From Curtobacterium sp. MCJR17_020 (lineage in GTDB: Bacteria; Actinomycetota; Actinomycetes; Actinomycetales; Microbacteriaceae), in the NCBI RefSeq assembly GCF_003234365.2, contig NZ_CP126260.1, positions 2,666,001 to 2,730,000 of the forward strand: DNA of 64,000 bases, read 5' to 3'. Positions 42,527 to 52,498 of the stretch are shown piece after piece. The notes under the pieces were generated by a model. The model was not told where the DNA came from and searched no databases. It was given only the letters and a program-made list of their open reading frames with translations. A program made the translations under genes and the position numbers. The number at the start of each line of letters is the position of its first letter. Within the stretch, counting starts at the first letter, position 1.

Positions 42527-43099
42527 TCACTCGGCGTCGGTCGTGTCGCCGTCGCTCGGCTCGGTCTCCGGCTTCTCGCCGCGCTGCAACGACCGCACCA
42601 CCTCGACGGCGGTGGCCGACAGGTCCGCGTCGTCGGCACTTGCTGGCACCCGGTAGTCGGCGGACACGCCGTCGCCCCCCGTACCGCTCGCCGGCAGCGG
42701 ATCGCCAAGGGACACCACCACGACACCGGCGTCGTGCGCGGTCTGGATCACCCCGGTGAGCGCAGACGGCCGAGCCGCGTGCACGAGCAGGGCCTTGGCG
42801 CCCTTGCGGACGAGCTGGGCGACCGCGGTCCGCTGGGACGCCGCCGCACCCGACGCGGGTGCGACCCGGACGTCGGGACGGAAGCCGGCGTCGGACAGGC
42901 CGGTGCGCAGGTCTTCGCCCAGGGCCGTGTCGTCGTGGACCAGCACGACGCCGATCACGGCCTGCTTGTCGAACCCGCCGTCGGAGCTGGTCAGGTCCGT
43001 GCTCTGCACCGGCGTGGGCGCAGCGGACGTCGTGCCCTGGCAGCCGGCCAACGCGAGGGCGGCCGTCAGGACGACGGCTGCAGCGACGATGCGCACCAC
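42527..43099 (-). CDS. predicted lipoprotein with a truncated sugar-binding-like domain
   Basis: A 190-residue exported lipoprotein. The signal ends with LAGC (lipobox LALAGC), then a Ser/Thr/Pro linker. The rest is one Rossmann-like half of a periplasmic-binding fold: VIGVVLVHDDTALGEDLRTGLSDAGFRPDVRVAP, AVAQLVRKGAKALLVHAARPSALTGVIQTAHDAGVVVVSLGDPLPASG. Family members of the ribose/xylose-binding type have two such lobes and about 320 residues, so this is either a half-size orphan or a decayed solute-binding protein. No permease or ATPase genes are adjacent. GTG start at 43099 has AGGAG upstream; GTG at 43096 is equally possible. Confidence 0.7.
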   Translation of the reverse strand: MVRIVAAAVVLTAALALAGCQGTTSAAPTPVQSTDLTSSDGGFDKQAVIGVVLVHDDTALGEDLRTGLSDAGFRPDVRVAPASGAAASQRTAVAQLVRKGAKALLVHAARPSALTGVIQTAHDAGVVVVSLGDPLPASGTGGDGVSADYRVPASADDADLSATAVEVVRSLQRGEKPETEPSDGDTTDAE

Positions 43100-43129
43100 G
43101 GGGTCTCCTCTTCGGTCCGGTCTGCCACG

Positions 43130-44530
43130 CTACCCGGCTGCGGGGTCCGGCGACGCCGACGACACCGGCGCGGGGACGGGTCCGAGCCGCCGGACCGCGG
43201 CGATCGCCAGTGCGGCGAAGCAGATCATCGCCGCGAAGACCAGGGGGAAGGACACCGTGCCCTCGGCGCCGCCGGTCGCGGTGAACAGCAGCCCGGTGAC
43301 GGCCAGGCCGATGACGCTGCCCGCGGCGTCGGCGATGGTGAGCGCCGAGCTCGCGAACCCGTCGTCGCCTTCACCCGAGAACCGCAGCGTGAGCATCGAC
43401 GTCCGCGGGTAGATGGCCCCCATGCCCGCGCCGCCGACGAACCAGCCGGCGACGAGCACCAGCCACGGCAGGTCGAGCGTCGCCACCGCGAAGGCCGCCA
43501 GCAGGCTCACCAGGACGAGCACGAGGCCGACCCCGAAGGTCCGACGAGCGGTCAGGCGCTGCTCCCCCAGCCGACCGTGCGCCCAGCTCGAGGCCGCCCA
43601 GCTGAGCGCGGCGACGGTCAGCGCGAGCCCCGCTGCCGATGCGGACAGGCCGTGCTTCGCCTGCAGCAGGAACGGCACGTACGCCTCGCTGCCGAAGAAC
43701 GACGCCGCCACGAGCCCGCGCAGCAGCACCACCGAGGGCAGTCCGGCGGCGGCGCGGAAGGTGCCCGCCGGCAGCAGCGGCCTCAGTGCGAACCACGAGC
43801 CGACCAGGCCGACCACGACCGCGGCCACCATCCCCCACGGGGTCAGGTCCGGCGCGACGTTGAGCAGCAGGATCGACACGGCCGCGGCGACCGACCACCC
43901 GATCCGGATCCGCTGCCACGGTGGCCGCAGCTCGACCGCCGGTGCCTGCAGCCGTCCGAGCGTCGGCACGAGCACGGTGAACGCTCCGACGGCGATCACG
44001 AGCGCCCCCGCGAAGACCCAGTGCCAGTTCCACGTGTCGGTGACGATGCCGGCGATCGCCGGGCCGATGAGCGCCGGGACCACCCAGGCGGCCGCGAACC
44101 CGGCGAACACCGGTCCGTGCAGCTCGGCGGGGAAGATCCGGGCCACGAGCACGTACAGCACGACGTCGATCGCGCCGGCGCCGAAGCCCTCGACCAGTCG
44201 ACCGACCAGGAAGACCTCCATCGTCGGCGCGAGCATGACCACGGCGGTCCCGACGGCGAACAGCAGCGCGGAGACCCAGGCGACGATCCGGCCGCCGGCG
44301 CGGTCCGTCCAGTTGCCAGCGAGCACCATGCCGGGCACCCCGGCCGCGAGCGGTGCCGCGAAGGCCAGGGCGTACAGGGCCTCGCCGTCCAGGTCGCGAC
44401 TGATCACCGGCATGATCGTCGTCATCGCCAGGTTCTGGAACGCCGCGACGCCCACGATGGCGACCATGCCGATCGTCGCGAGGGCGTACCGGCCGCTCAG
44501 CAGGCCCGTCCTCGTCGCCGTGGTGCTCAC
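43130..44530 (-). CDS. MFS transporter (drug/metabolite exporter type)
   Basis: A 466-residue membrane protein with 12-14 TM helices, starting GRYALATIGMVAIVGVAAFQNLAMTTIMPVISRDLDG, then PGMVLAGNWTDRAGGRIVAWVSALLFAVG and VGRLVEGFGAGAIDVVLYVLVARIFPAELHGPVFAG, as in the DHA2/EmrB-like group. The GTG start has TACGAT ending six bases before it and no ribosome binding site. It is upstream of the lipoprotein gene at 42527 on the same strand but ends 31 bases before it, so cotranscription is possible. The substrate is unknown. Confidence 0.9.
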   Translation of the reverse strand: MSTTATRTGLLSGRYALATIGMVAIVGVAAFQNLAMTTIMPVISRDLDGEALYALAFAAPLAAGVPGMVLAGNWTDRAGGRIVAWVSALLFAVGTAVVMLAPTMEVFLVGRLVEGFGAGAIDVVLYVLVARIFPAELHGPVFAGFAAAWVVPALIGPAIAGIVTDTWNWHWVFAGALVIAVGAFTVLVPTLGRLQAPAVELRPPWQRIRIGWSVAAAVSILLLNVAPDLTPWGMVAAVVVGLVGSWFALRPLLPAGTFRAAAGLPSVVLLRGLVAASFFGSEAYVPFLLQAKHGLSASAAGLALTVAALSWAASSWAHGRLGEQRLTARRTFGVGLVLVLVSLLAAFAVATLDLPWLVLVAGWFVGGAGMGAIYPRTSMLTLRFSGEGDDGFASSALTIADAAGSVIGLAVTGLLFTATGGAEGTVSFPLVFAAMICFAALAIAAVRRLGPVPAPVSSASPDPAAG

Positions 44531-44536
44531 CCGCTC

Positions 44537-44542
44537 ATCGTA
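44537..44542 (-). promoter_or_regulatory. -10 element, leaderless promoter of the MFS gene
   Basis: TACGAT on the minus strand ends six bases before the GTG at 44530. Confidence 0.4.
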
Positions 44543-44592
44543 GGGGCGAGGGGCGACACCGCCGACGTCGCGGGGCGCGGACCACGCGCGAT

Positions 44593-44650
44593 GCGCGTCA
44601 GCGCCTGCTGCAGGTCCGCCTCAGCGCGTCAGCGCCTGCTGCAGATCCGC
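44593..44650. repeat. 31-bp-period duplication of the metB 3' end
   Basis: Two 27-bp copies differing at one base (44593-44619 and 44624-44650). The second holds the last codons of metB (ADLQQALTR); the first lies beyond the stop. The period 31 puts the first copy out of frame. Confidence 0.8.
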
Positions 44651-45766
44651 GATCAGGTCGCCCGCGTCCTCGATGCCGACGGACAGCCGCACCACGTTCT
44701 CGGGCACCGCGAGCTCCGTGCCCTTCACCGAGGCGTGGGTCATCTCGCTCGGGTACCCGATGAGCGACTCCACACCCCCGAGCGACTCGGCCAGCGCGAA
44801 CAGCTCCGTGGACTCCGCGAAGCGGCGGGCCGCGTCCGGTCCGCCGGACAGTGCGACGGACAGCATCCCGCCGAACCCGCGCATCTGGCGGGCCGCGACG
44901 TCGTGCCCCGGGTGGTCGGTGAGCCCCGGGTAGTAGACGCGCTCGATGCCCGGCGCGGCGACGAGCGCCTCGGCGACGGCCTGCGCGTTCGCGGAGTGCC
45001 GCTCCATCCGGACCGCCAGGGTCTTGATGCCGCGGGTGGTCAGGAAGGCGTCGAACGGCGACGAGATCGCACCGGCGCCGAACTGCAGGAACTGCACCTT
45101 CGCCGCGAGCTCCTGGTCGGCGAGCACGACGGCCCCACCGACGACGTCGGAGTGGCCACCCAGGTACTTCGTCGTCGAGTACACGACGACGTCGGCCCCG
45201 AGCGACAAGGGCTGCTGCAGGTACGGCGACGCGAAGGTGTTGTCCACGACGACGAGTGCACCGGCCTCGTGCCCGAGGGTCGCGAGTCCGGCGATGTCGG
45301 CGATCTTCATGAGCGGGTTGGTCGGCGTCTCGACCCAGAGCACGGTGTCCTCGGGAGCGCCCTGCAGCGCGGCCCGGACCTGGTCGAGCTCGCTCATGTC
45401 GACGACGACGAGCTCGACGCCCCACGGCACGTGCAGTCGGCTGACCAGACGGTGGGTCCCGCCGTAGACGTCGTTCCCCATCACGACGCGGGCCCCGGGG
45501 CGGAGCGCCGCCCGGAGCAGGGCGTCCTCGGCTGCGAGACCGGACGCGAACGAGTACGCGGCCACGCCGCCGTCCAGGTCGGCGAGCAGCGTCTGCAGGG
45601 AGTCGCGCGTCGGGTTGCCGGCGCGGGAGTACTCGTAGCCGTTCCGCATCCCACCGATGCCGTCCTGCACGTAGGTGGACGTCAGGTGGATCGGCGGGAT
45701 GACCGCGCCGGTGGGGCCGTCGGGCTCCTGGCCGGCGTGGACGGCGCGGGTGCTGAACTCGGTCAT
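44621..45766 (-). CDS. metB: cystathionine gamma-synthase / gamma-lyase
   Basis: A 381-residue PLP enzyme of the Cys/Met metabolism family. EYSRAGNPTRDSLQTLLADLDGG, FASGLAAEDALL, VVDNTFASPYLQQPLSLGADVVVYSTTKYLGGHSD (PLP Lys K200) and the ESLGGVESLIGYPSEMTHASV substrate loop are present. It lies next to cbs on the same strand (14 bases apart). With CBS upstream, the pair most likely runs reverse transsulfuration from homocysteine to cysteine, or the enzyme works as gamma-synthase; sequence alone does not decide. ATG at 45766 gives the standard N-terminus. Confidence 0.92.
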   Translation of the reverse strand: MTEFSTRAVHAGQEPDGPTGAVIPPIHLTSTYVQDGIGGMRNGYEYSRAGNPTRDSLQTLLADLDGGVAAYSFASGLAAEDALLRAALRPGARVVMGNDVYGGTHRLVSRLHVPWGVELVVVDMSELDQVRAALQGAPEDTVLWVETPTNPLMKIADIAGLATLGHEAGALVVVDNTFASPYLQQPLSLGADVVVYSTTKYLGGHSDVVGGAVVLADQELAAKVQFLQFGAGAISSPFDAFLTTRGIKTLAVRMERHSANAQAVAEALVAAPGIERVYYPGLTDHPGHDVAARQMRGFGGMLSVALSGGPDAARRFAESTELFALAESLGGVESLIGYPSEMTHASVKGTELAVPENVVRLSVGIEDAGDLIADLQQALTR

Positions 45767-45780
45767 GCTGGCTGCGTTCC

Positions 45781-47145
<1,365 letters not shown>

Positions 47146-47152
47146 GGGCCCG

Positions 47153-47158
47153 AGTCTA
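47153..47158 (-). promoter_or_regulatory. -10 element, leaderless promoter of cbs-metB
   Basis: TAGACT on the minus strand ends seven bases before the GTG at 47145. Confidence 0.5.
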
Positions 47159-47220
47159 GGACGCCGACACCGCGTTCTGCTGGGTCGTGACGTGCGCCTC
47201 GCCCTGGTCGTGTCTCGTGT

Positions 47221-47264
47221 CGGACGGGAGGCCCGTGGCGGGGCCGCCACGGGCCTCCCGTCCG
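47221..47264. terminator. 20-bp perfect palindrome between cbs and the ABC exporter gene
   Basis: Arms 47221-47240 and 47245-47264 are perfectly complementary around a GGGC loop. The arm starts CGGACGGGAGGC, the core of the GGGAGGC repeat family. Confidence 0.85.
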
Positions 47265-47326
47265 GTCTGGGGGCGCGTGTCCGATCGGCGCGCCCGCCCG
47301 CAGGTCGGTGGCCGTGATCGGCGGGG

Positions 47327-49210
47327 TCAGCGGCCGACGGCGTCCGCCGGGGTGTTCTGCTGCCGGTGCAGGAGCGCGTAGGTGCCGTCCAGCGCGAGGA
47401 GTTCGTCGTGCGTCCCCTGCTCGACGATCCGCCCGTGGTCGAGCACGAAGATGACGTCGGCGTCCCGGATCGTCGACAGCCGGTGCGCGATCGAGATGGT
47501 GGTGCGCCCCGCGGCGGCAGTGTCGAGCGCGGTCTGCACCACGCGTTCCGAGATCGAGTCCAGCGCGCTCGTGGCCTCGTCGAGCACCAGCACCGGCGGG
47601 TCCTTCAGGAGCACCCTGGCGATCGCGATCCGCTGCTTCTCGCCCCCGGACAGCCGGTACCCGCGCTCCCCCACGACGGTGTCGTAGCCGTCCGGGAACG
47701 AGGCGATCGTGTCGTGGATGTTCGCCGCCCGAGCCGCCCGTTCGACCTCGTCGTCGGTGGCGTCCGGCTTGGCGTAGCGCAGGTTGTCGCCGATCGTCGC
47801 GTGGAAGAGGTACGTCTCCTGGCTGACGATCCCCACGTGGCGCATGAGGTCCTCGTGCACGAGGTCGCGGACGTCCTGTCCGGCGAACCGCACGGAGCCC
47901 TCGGTCGCCTCGTACAACCGTGGCACCAGGTACGACACGGTCGTCTTGCCCGCGCCCGACGGACCGACGAAGGCGGCGAACTGGCCGGGCCGGAGCTCGA
48001 ACGAGACCCCGCGGAGCGTCGGCTTGTCGGCCTCGCCGTCGGGGTACGTGAACGTCACGTCGTCGAAGGCGACGTGACCGACCATCGTGTCGTCGACGGG
48101 CTTCGCGGTGGGCGAGTCCGTGATCGCGGGCTTCAGGTCGAAGTACTCGAAGATGCGGGCGAACAGCGCTCCGGAGGTCTGCAGGTCGAGCACCACCCGG
48201 AGCAGTCCGACCGTCGGGAACAGCAGGCGCGACTGCACCGTCGTGAACGCCACGATGGTGCCGGCGGTGATCGGGACGTCGCCGATGATCAGCCAGGCTG
48301 CGACGAGGTAGATGATCGCCGGGATGATCGACAGGAAGATCTGCACGATCGCGAAGAACCACTGTCCGGACATCTGCTGGCGGACCTGCAGCTGGATCTG
48401 GTTGCGGTTCTCGTCACCGTAGCGGCGGGTCTCACTGCGCTGCTGGTTGAAGCTCTTGGCCAGCAGGATGCCGGAGACGCTCAGTGCCTCTTGCGTGATC
48501 GCCGTCATGTCGGACAGCGACTCCTGCGTCTGCCCGGCGATGCGGGCACGGACCTGCCCGACCCGACGCTGCGCGATGACGAGCAACGGGAGCAGCACGA
48601 CCGCGACCAGGGTCATCTGCCAGCTCAGCAGCAGCATCGCGACGATCGCGGCGATGACCGTGACGGTGTTGCCGAGCACCGACGAGATCGTGTTGTTGAG
48701 CACGCTCGCGACGCCGCCGACGTCGTTCTGCAGGCGGGACTGGATCACGCCGGTCTTGGTGCGGGTGAAGAACGCGAGCTCCATGCGCTGCAGGTGCCCG
48801 AACAGACGCATCCGCATGGCGCCCATGACCTTGTTGCCGACCGTCGCCGTCAGGTACGTCTGCCAGACGCCCACTCCGGCGCTCGCGATCCAGAGGAACA
48901 CCATCGCCGACACGAGCTCGACCAGCACCGGGACGTCGGGGCTGCCGGAGGGTGGGAACAGGCCGCGGTCGAACGCCTGCTGCGTCAACAGCGGCGGGAT
49001 CACGGAGATCGCCGCGCCGATCAGCACGAGGACGACCGTCAGGATGATCGACCTGCGGTGCGGGACGAACAGCCCGGCGATCCGCTTCACCAGGTGCGGG
49101 ATCTTCGGCGCTTCGGCGTTGGCGGCCTTCTGCGCACGGAAGTCACCGCTGGAGATCCGGCCGCCGCCGCGCGGACCACCGCCCCCGCGCATCCCGCCGC
49201 CCATGCTCAT
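47327..49210 (-). CDS. ABC exporter, TM and ATPase fused (MsbA/LmrA-like)
   Basis: A 627-residue half-transporter, probably working as a homodimer. A Gly-rich N-tail (SMGGGMRGGGGPRGGGR) precedes six TM helices (IILTVVLVLIGAAISVIPPLL onward). The ATPase has Walker A VGPSGAGKTT, Q-loop, signature YRLSGGEKQRIAIARVLL, Walker B VLVLDEATSALD and the His switch SIAHRLST. The substrate is unknown; lipid or drug export is the usual role. The nearest gene upstream on this strand is none (APC permease is divergent). The start at 49210 is ATG; a second ATG two codons on is possible. Confidence 0.94.
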   Translation of the reverse strand: MSMGGGMRGGGGPRGGGRISSGDFRAQKAANAEAPKIPHLVKRIAGLFVPHRRSIILTVVLVLIGAAISVIPPLLTQQAFDRGLFPPSGSPDVPVLVELVSAMVFLWIASAGVGVWQTYLTATVGNKVMGAMRMRLFGHLQRMELAFFTRTKTGVIQSRLQNDVGGVASVLNNTISSVLGNTVTVIAAIVAMLLLSWQMTLVAVVLLPLLVIAQRRVGQVRARIAGQTQESLSDMTAITQEALSVSGILLAKSFNQQRSETRRYGDENRNQIQLQVRQQMSGQWFFAIVQIFLSIIPAIIYLVAAWLIIGDVPITAGTIVAFTTVQSRLLFPTVGLLRVVLDLQTSGALFARIFEYFDLKPAITDSPTAKPVDDTMVGHVAFDDVTFTYPDGEADKPTLRGVSFELRPGQFAAFVGPSGAGKTTVSYLVPRLYEATEGSVRFAGQDVRDLVHEDLMRHVGIVSQETYLFHATIGDNLRYAKPDATDDEVERAARAANIHDTIASFPDGYDTVVGERGYRLSGGEKQRIAIARVLLKDPPVLVLDEATSALDSISERVVQTALDTAAAGRTTISIAHRLSTIRDADVIFVLDHGRIVEQGTHDELLALDGTYALLHRQQNTPADAVGR

Positions 49211-49351
49211 GCAGCAACCGTATCCCCGCGGTCGGACATCGGCGCGCGCTCGATCACCGCCGTTCCGCGGTGCAGTCTGACGGCCGTATTTGACCCCGTT
49301 CAGGGGGCGTGCGAGCATGTGCCGTCCCCGCCCCCGCACCACCGAGGTCCC

Positions 49352-50776
49352 ATGACGTCCGCGCCGTCCCGTCCCACGTCCCTCCGCCAGCAGCTCGCCC
49401 GCCGCAAGCCGATCGAGCAACTGCAGTCCGAGGCAGCCGTCGGCGTCAACGGCGAACCGCTCCGCCGGTCGCTCGGTGTCTGGCACCTGACGATGATCAG
49501 TGTCGGCGCGACCCTCGGTACCGGCATCCTGGTGGTGCTCGGCACGGCCGTGCCGCTCGCGGGCCCGGCCGTGTGGATCTCCTTCGTCGTCGCCGGGATC
49601 GCGGCCCTGCTCTCGGCGCTGTCCTACGCCGAGATGGCCGGAGCCGTCCCGACCTCGGGGTCGAGCTACTCCTACACCTACGCCACGATGGGCGAGGGCA
49701 TCGCCTGGGTCTGCGGGTGGTGCCTCGTCCTCGAGTACGCCGTCTCGGTGGCAGCGGTCGCGGTCGGCGCGAGCGAGTACGTCGACGAGACCCTGCGTGT
49801 GTTCGGGCTGCACCTGCCGACGGCACTGTCCGCGCCCCCGGGGGACGGCGGCGTCGTGAACCTGCCGGCGGCCGTCCTGGTCCTGCTCGCCACCGTGGTC
49901 CTGATCCCCGGAGCCCGCGAGAGCGCCTGGGTGAACACCGTCATGGTCGTCGTGAAGATCGCACTCCTCGTGTTCTTCGTGGTCGTCGCCTTCACGGCCT
50001 TCCAGGCGCAGAACTTCGAACCGCTCGCACCGATGGGTGCCGCCGGGGTGACCGCTGCGGCCTCCAGGCTCTTCTTCTCGTACATCGGTTTCGACGCCGC
50101 CTCCACCGCCGGCGAAGAGGCGAAGAACCCCCGCCGCGACCTCCCCCGGGCGATCATCGGTTCGATCGCGCTCATCACGGCGCTGTACATCCTCGTCGCC
50201 ATCGCCGCGATCGGTGCCCGTTCGTGGACCGACTTCTCGTCCTCCGAGGCCTCGCTCGTCCGCATCGTGGTCGATGTCACGGGTCAGCCCCTCGTCGCGC
50301 TGGTGTTCTCGATCGGCGCGGTCGTCGCGATCGCGAGCGTCGTGCTGACGGTGCTCTACGGCCAGACCCGGATCCTGCTCACCATGGCCCGCGACGGCCT
50401 GGTCCCGAAGGTCTTCGGTCGGGTCTCGCGGCGCACCGGTACCCCCATCGCGAACACGTTGATCATCGGCATCGCGGTCACGATCGTCGCCGCCCTGGTC
50501 CCCCTGGGCGAGCTCGCCGACGCCACCAGCATCGGCACCCTCGTGGCGTTCGCGCTCGTCAACGTGTCGGTCATCGTGCTCCGTCGCTCGCAGCCCGACC
50601 TCGAGCGCTCGTACCGCGTCCCGCTGTTCCCCGTCGTGCCGATCCTCGGTGCCCTGAGCTGCGTCCTCCTGGCGGTGTTCCTCGGCGCGACGACGTGGAT
50701 CGCCTTCGGCATCTGGATGGTCGTCGGCGCCGTGCTCTACCTGGCCTACGGCCGCCGTCACAGCACCTTGCGCTGA
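49352..50776 (+). CDS. APC family amino acid permease
   Basis: A 474-residue transporter with about 12 TM helices of the basic/cationic amino acid group. Key signatures are RRSLGVWHLTMISVGATLGTGILVVLGTAVPLAGPAVWISFVVAG (TM1 with GTGI), ALSYAEMAGAVPTSGSSYSYTY, and FFSYIGFDAASTAGEEAKNPRRDLPRAIIGS. Further on is YGQTRILLTMARDGLVP. It is divergent from the ABC exporter gene with a 141-base spacer. The ATG is preceded by a weak GAGG. The substrate is inferred from family resemblance to CAT-type permeases. Confidence 0.93.
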   Translation: MTSAPSRPTSLRQQLARRKPIEQLQSEAAVGVNGEPLRRSLGVWHLTMISVGATLGTGILVVLGTAVPLAGPAVWISFVVAGIAALLSALSYAEMAGAVPTSGSSYSYTYATMGEGIAWVCGWCLVLEYAVSVAAVAVGASEYVDETLRVFGLHLPTALSAPPGDGGVVNLPAAVLVLLATVVLIPGARESAWVNTVMVVVKIALLVFFVVVAFTAFQAQNFEPLAPMGAAGVTAAASRLFFSYIGFDAASTAGEEAKNPRRDLPRAIIGSIALITALYILVAIAAIGARSWTDFSSSEASLVRIVVDVTGQPLVALVFSIGAVVAIASVVLTVLYGQTRILLTMARDGLVPKVFGRVSRRTGTPIANTLIIGIAVTIVAALVPLGELADATSIGTLVAFALVNVSVIVLRRSQPDLERSYRVPLFPVVPILGALSCVLLAVFLGATTWIAFGIWMVVGAVLYLAYGRRHSTLR

Positions 50777-50790
50777 CCGCCCGGCCCGCC

Positions 50791-50880
50791 CCGAGACTCG
50801 GTTTGAGCGACACTTCTCGCGCTCAGGCACGCGAGAAGTGTCGTTCACCGCGAGTATCGCGGGGGCAGCACCGAGTCTCG
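50791..50880. repeat. palindromic repeat element, copy 1 (CGAGACTCGG family)
   Basis: A nested palindrome: outer arms CGAGACTCGG and CCGAGTCTCG (50793-50802 / 50871-50880 region), inner arms TGAGCGACACTTCTCGCG and CGCGAGAAGTGTCGTTCA. It lies between the APC permease gene and the nuclease-like gene, both on the plus strand, so a pure bidirectional-terminator role is not demanded here. Confidence 0.8.
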
Positions 50881-50964
50881 TCCACATTCCCCCGCCACGA
50901 AGAACTCTCCACAGGCCGGCTCGCGCGGAGCACCTGACGGACGTCGGGCCGCGAGGCTCCAGCC

Positions 50965-51885
50965 ATGACGACCGAACGAACGCGCCTTCTCCGAGCGACG
51001 AGTCTCGACCCGACCGGATCCCGCTTGCTCCAGCGGCGACACCGCGCGGGCCAGCTCGTCCGGATCACCGATGGCGTCTACGTCGACGCGCAGGTCTGGC
51101 GGGAGGTCAGCAGCACCGAACAACACCTCCTGATCGCACGCGCTCTGGCGCCGCAGCTCCGTGACGACGCTGCCTTCTCCCACCTGACGGCCGCGATCGC
51201 GTACGGCTGGCCACTCATCGGTTCTCCCCCGCAACGCGTCCACGTGACCGACGGTGCAACGCGCAAGACGGAACACCGAGCCCACCTCGTGCGGCACGCT
51301 GGTCCTCCGGAGACCGGCACGAGGCCGTCTTCGTTCGCCGGCGTGCGGCTCACCAGTGCGCTGCGCACCGCTGTCGACCTCGCCACGACCCTCGAGCCGT
51401 CCGTGGCGGCGGTGGCGATCGACGACGCGGTTCGCCGAGGAACGCTCTCGGTCGAAGACTTCGAGGCAGCACTCCCAATGCGCCCCAGACGCGGATCCGT
51501 CAGGTGCCGAACCGTCTACGAGGCGCTCGACCCGCTGCACGAGTCGGTCGGAGAGTCGTACGCGGCGGTACGGATGGTCGAACTCGGGTTCCCTCGTCCG
51601 GCCGCGCAGCACGAGTTCCGGCACGCGAGCGGCGCAGTGGACCGGGTCGACTTCTGGTTCGAGGACACCGGCGTCGTCGTCGAGTTCGACGGCAAGCAGA
51701 AGTACACCGATCGGGGAATGCTCGCTGGCCGCGCCCCGGGTGATGCCGTCTGGCACGAGAAGGTCCGAGAGGACCGGATCCGTTCGGTACCCGGGGTCCG
51801 GAGTGTCGTCCGTCCGACCTGGTGGCATCTCGTCGATCCTGACCGACTCCGCGCCCTGTTCCGCCAGCACAGGATCATCGTCTGA
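50965..51885 (+). CDS. AbiEi/DUF559-like protein with a VSR-type nuclease fold
   Basis: A 306-residue protein. The N-terminal half resembles the transcriptional-regulator/AbiEi-like domain common in Actinobacteria (SRLLQRRHRAGQLVRITDGVYVDAQVW... AFSHLTAAIAYGWPLIG). The C-terminal half looks like a restriction-endonuclease fold of the DUF559/VSR kind: E197 in GESYAAVRMVELG, D229 in RVDFWFEDTG, and E240-F-D242-G-K244 in VVVEFDGKQKYTD. Such genes are often annotated as type IV toxin-antitoxin AbiEi antitoxin domain or DUF559 proteins; a toxin partner is not adjacent. It is flanked on both sides by copies of the CGAGACTCGG palindrome, so mobility or terminator sharing should be considered. GC content is like that of its neighbours. 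Confidence 0.75.
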   Translation: MTTERTRLLRATSLDPTGSRLLQRRHRAGQLVRITDGVYVDAQVWREVSSTEQHLLIARALAPQLRDDAAFSHLTAAIAYGWPLIGSPPQRVHVTDGATRKTEHRAHLVRHAGPPETGTRPSSFAGVRLTSALRTAVDLATTLEPSVAAVAIDDAVRRGTLSVEDFEAALPMRPRRGSVRCRTVYEALDPLHESVGESYAAVRMVELGFPRPAAQHEFRHASGAVDRVDFWFEDTGVVVEFDGKQKYTDRGMLAGRAPGDAVWHEKVREDRIRSVPGVRSVVRPTWWHLVDPDRLRALFRQHRIIV

Positions 51886-51888
51886 TCC

Positions 51889-51985
51889 CCCGAGTCTCGG
51901 GCCCGGCAGATCGAGACTCGGCGTGAGCGACTGATCTCGGCTTCTTCGTCGCGAGAAGTGTCGCTCACCCCGAGTCTCGGGCCAC
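51889..51985. repeat. palindromic repeat element, copy 2 (CGAGACTCGG family)
   Basis: CGAGACTCGGCGTGAGCGAC and the opposite arm TGTCGCTCACCCCGAGTCTCG are complementary around the inner region 51932-51959. An extra CCCGAGTCTCGGG lies at 51889-51902. It is just past the nuclease-like gene and before rplL, which converges with it. Confidence 0.8.
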
Positions 51986-52066
51986 GCACGCACGCACCAC
52001 ACCCCCGGCAACGACGAAGGCCGCCACCCCGAGGGGCAGCGGCCTTCGTGAACCGAACGGTCGAGA

Positions 52067-52447
52067 CTACGCGAGCTCGATCGTGGCGCCAGCGGCCTCG
52101 AGGGTCGCCTTCGCCTTGTCGGCGGTCTCCTTGTTCGCACCCTCGAGGATCTTTGCGTCGGCGGTCTCGACGAGCGCCTTGGCCTCACCGAGGCCGAGCG
52201 ACGTCAGGCCACGGACCTCCTTGATGACCTGGATCTTCTTGTCACCAGCGGACTTGAGGATGACGTCGAACTCGGTCTTCTCCTCAGCGGCCTCGGCCGG
52301 GGCAGCGGCGGCCGGAGCGGCAGCAGCGGCCGGGGCAGCAGCGGTGACCTCGAAGACCTCTTCGAACTTCTTCACGAAGTCCGAGAGCTCGATGAGCGTG
52401 AGCTCCTTGAAGGCCTCGATGAGCTCGTCCTGCGAAAGCTTCGCCAT
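52067..52447 (-). CDS. rplL: 50S ribosomal protein L7/L12
   Basis: A 126-residue ribosomal stalk protein. It has the N-terminal dimerisation region AKLSQDELIEAFKELTLIELSDFVKKFEEVFEV, an Ala-rich hinge (TAAAPAAAAAPAAAAPAEAAEE), and the C-terminal domain KTEFDVILKSAGDKKIQVIKEVRGLTSLGLGEAKALVE. It is downstream of rplJ, which encodes its L10 anchor, with a 51-base gap. GGAG upstream of the ATG is the ribosome binding site. Confidence 0.99.
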   Translation of the reverse strand: MAKLSQDELIEAFKELTLIELSDFVKKFEEVFEVTAAAPAAAAAPAAAAPAEAAEEKTEFDVILKSAGDKKIQVIKEVRGLTSLGLGEAKALVETADAKILEGANKETADKAKATLEAAGATIELA

Positions 52448-52498
52448 GATTTTCTCCTACTACTAGCTAATACGTGTGGTTGTGGAACGCGAGCCTGA

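Noticed and set aside
47366..49352. An extension upstream of the APC permease that runs antisense through the ABC exporter.
   Set aside because: The permease starts at 49352; the earlier part is antisense to a complete ABC gene.
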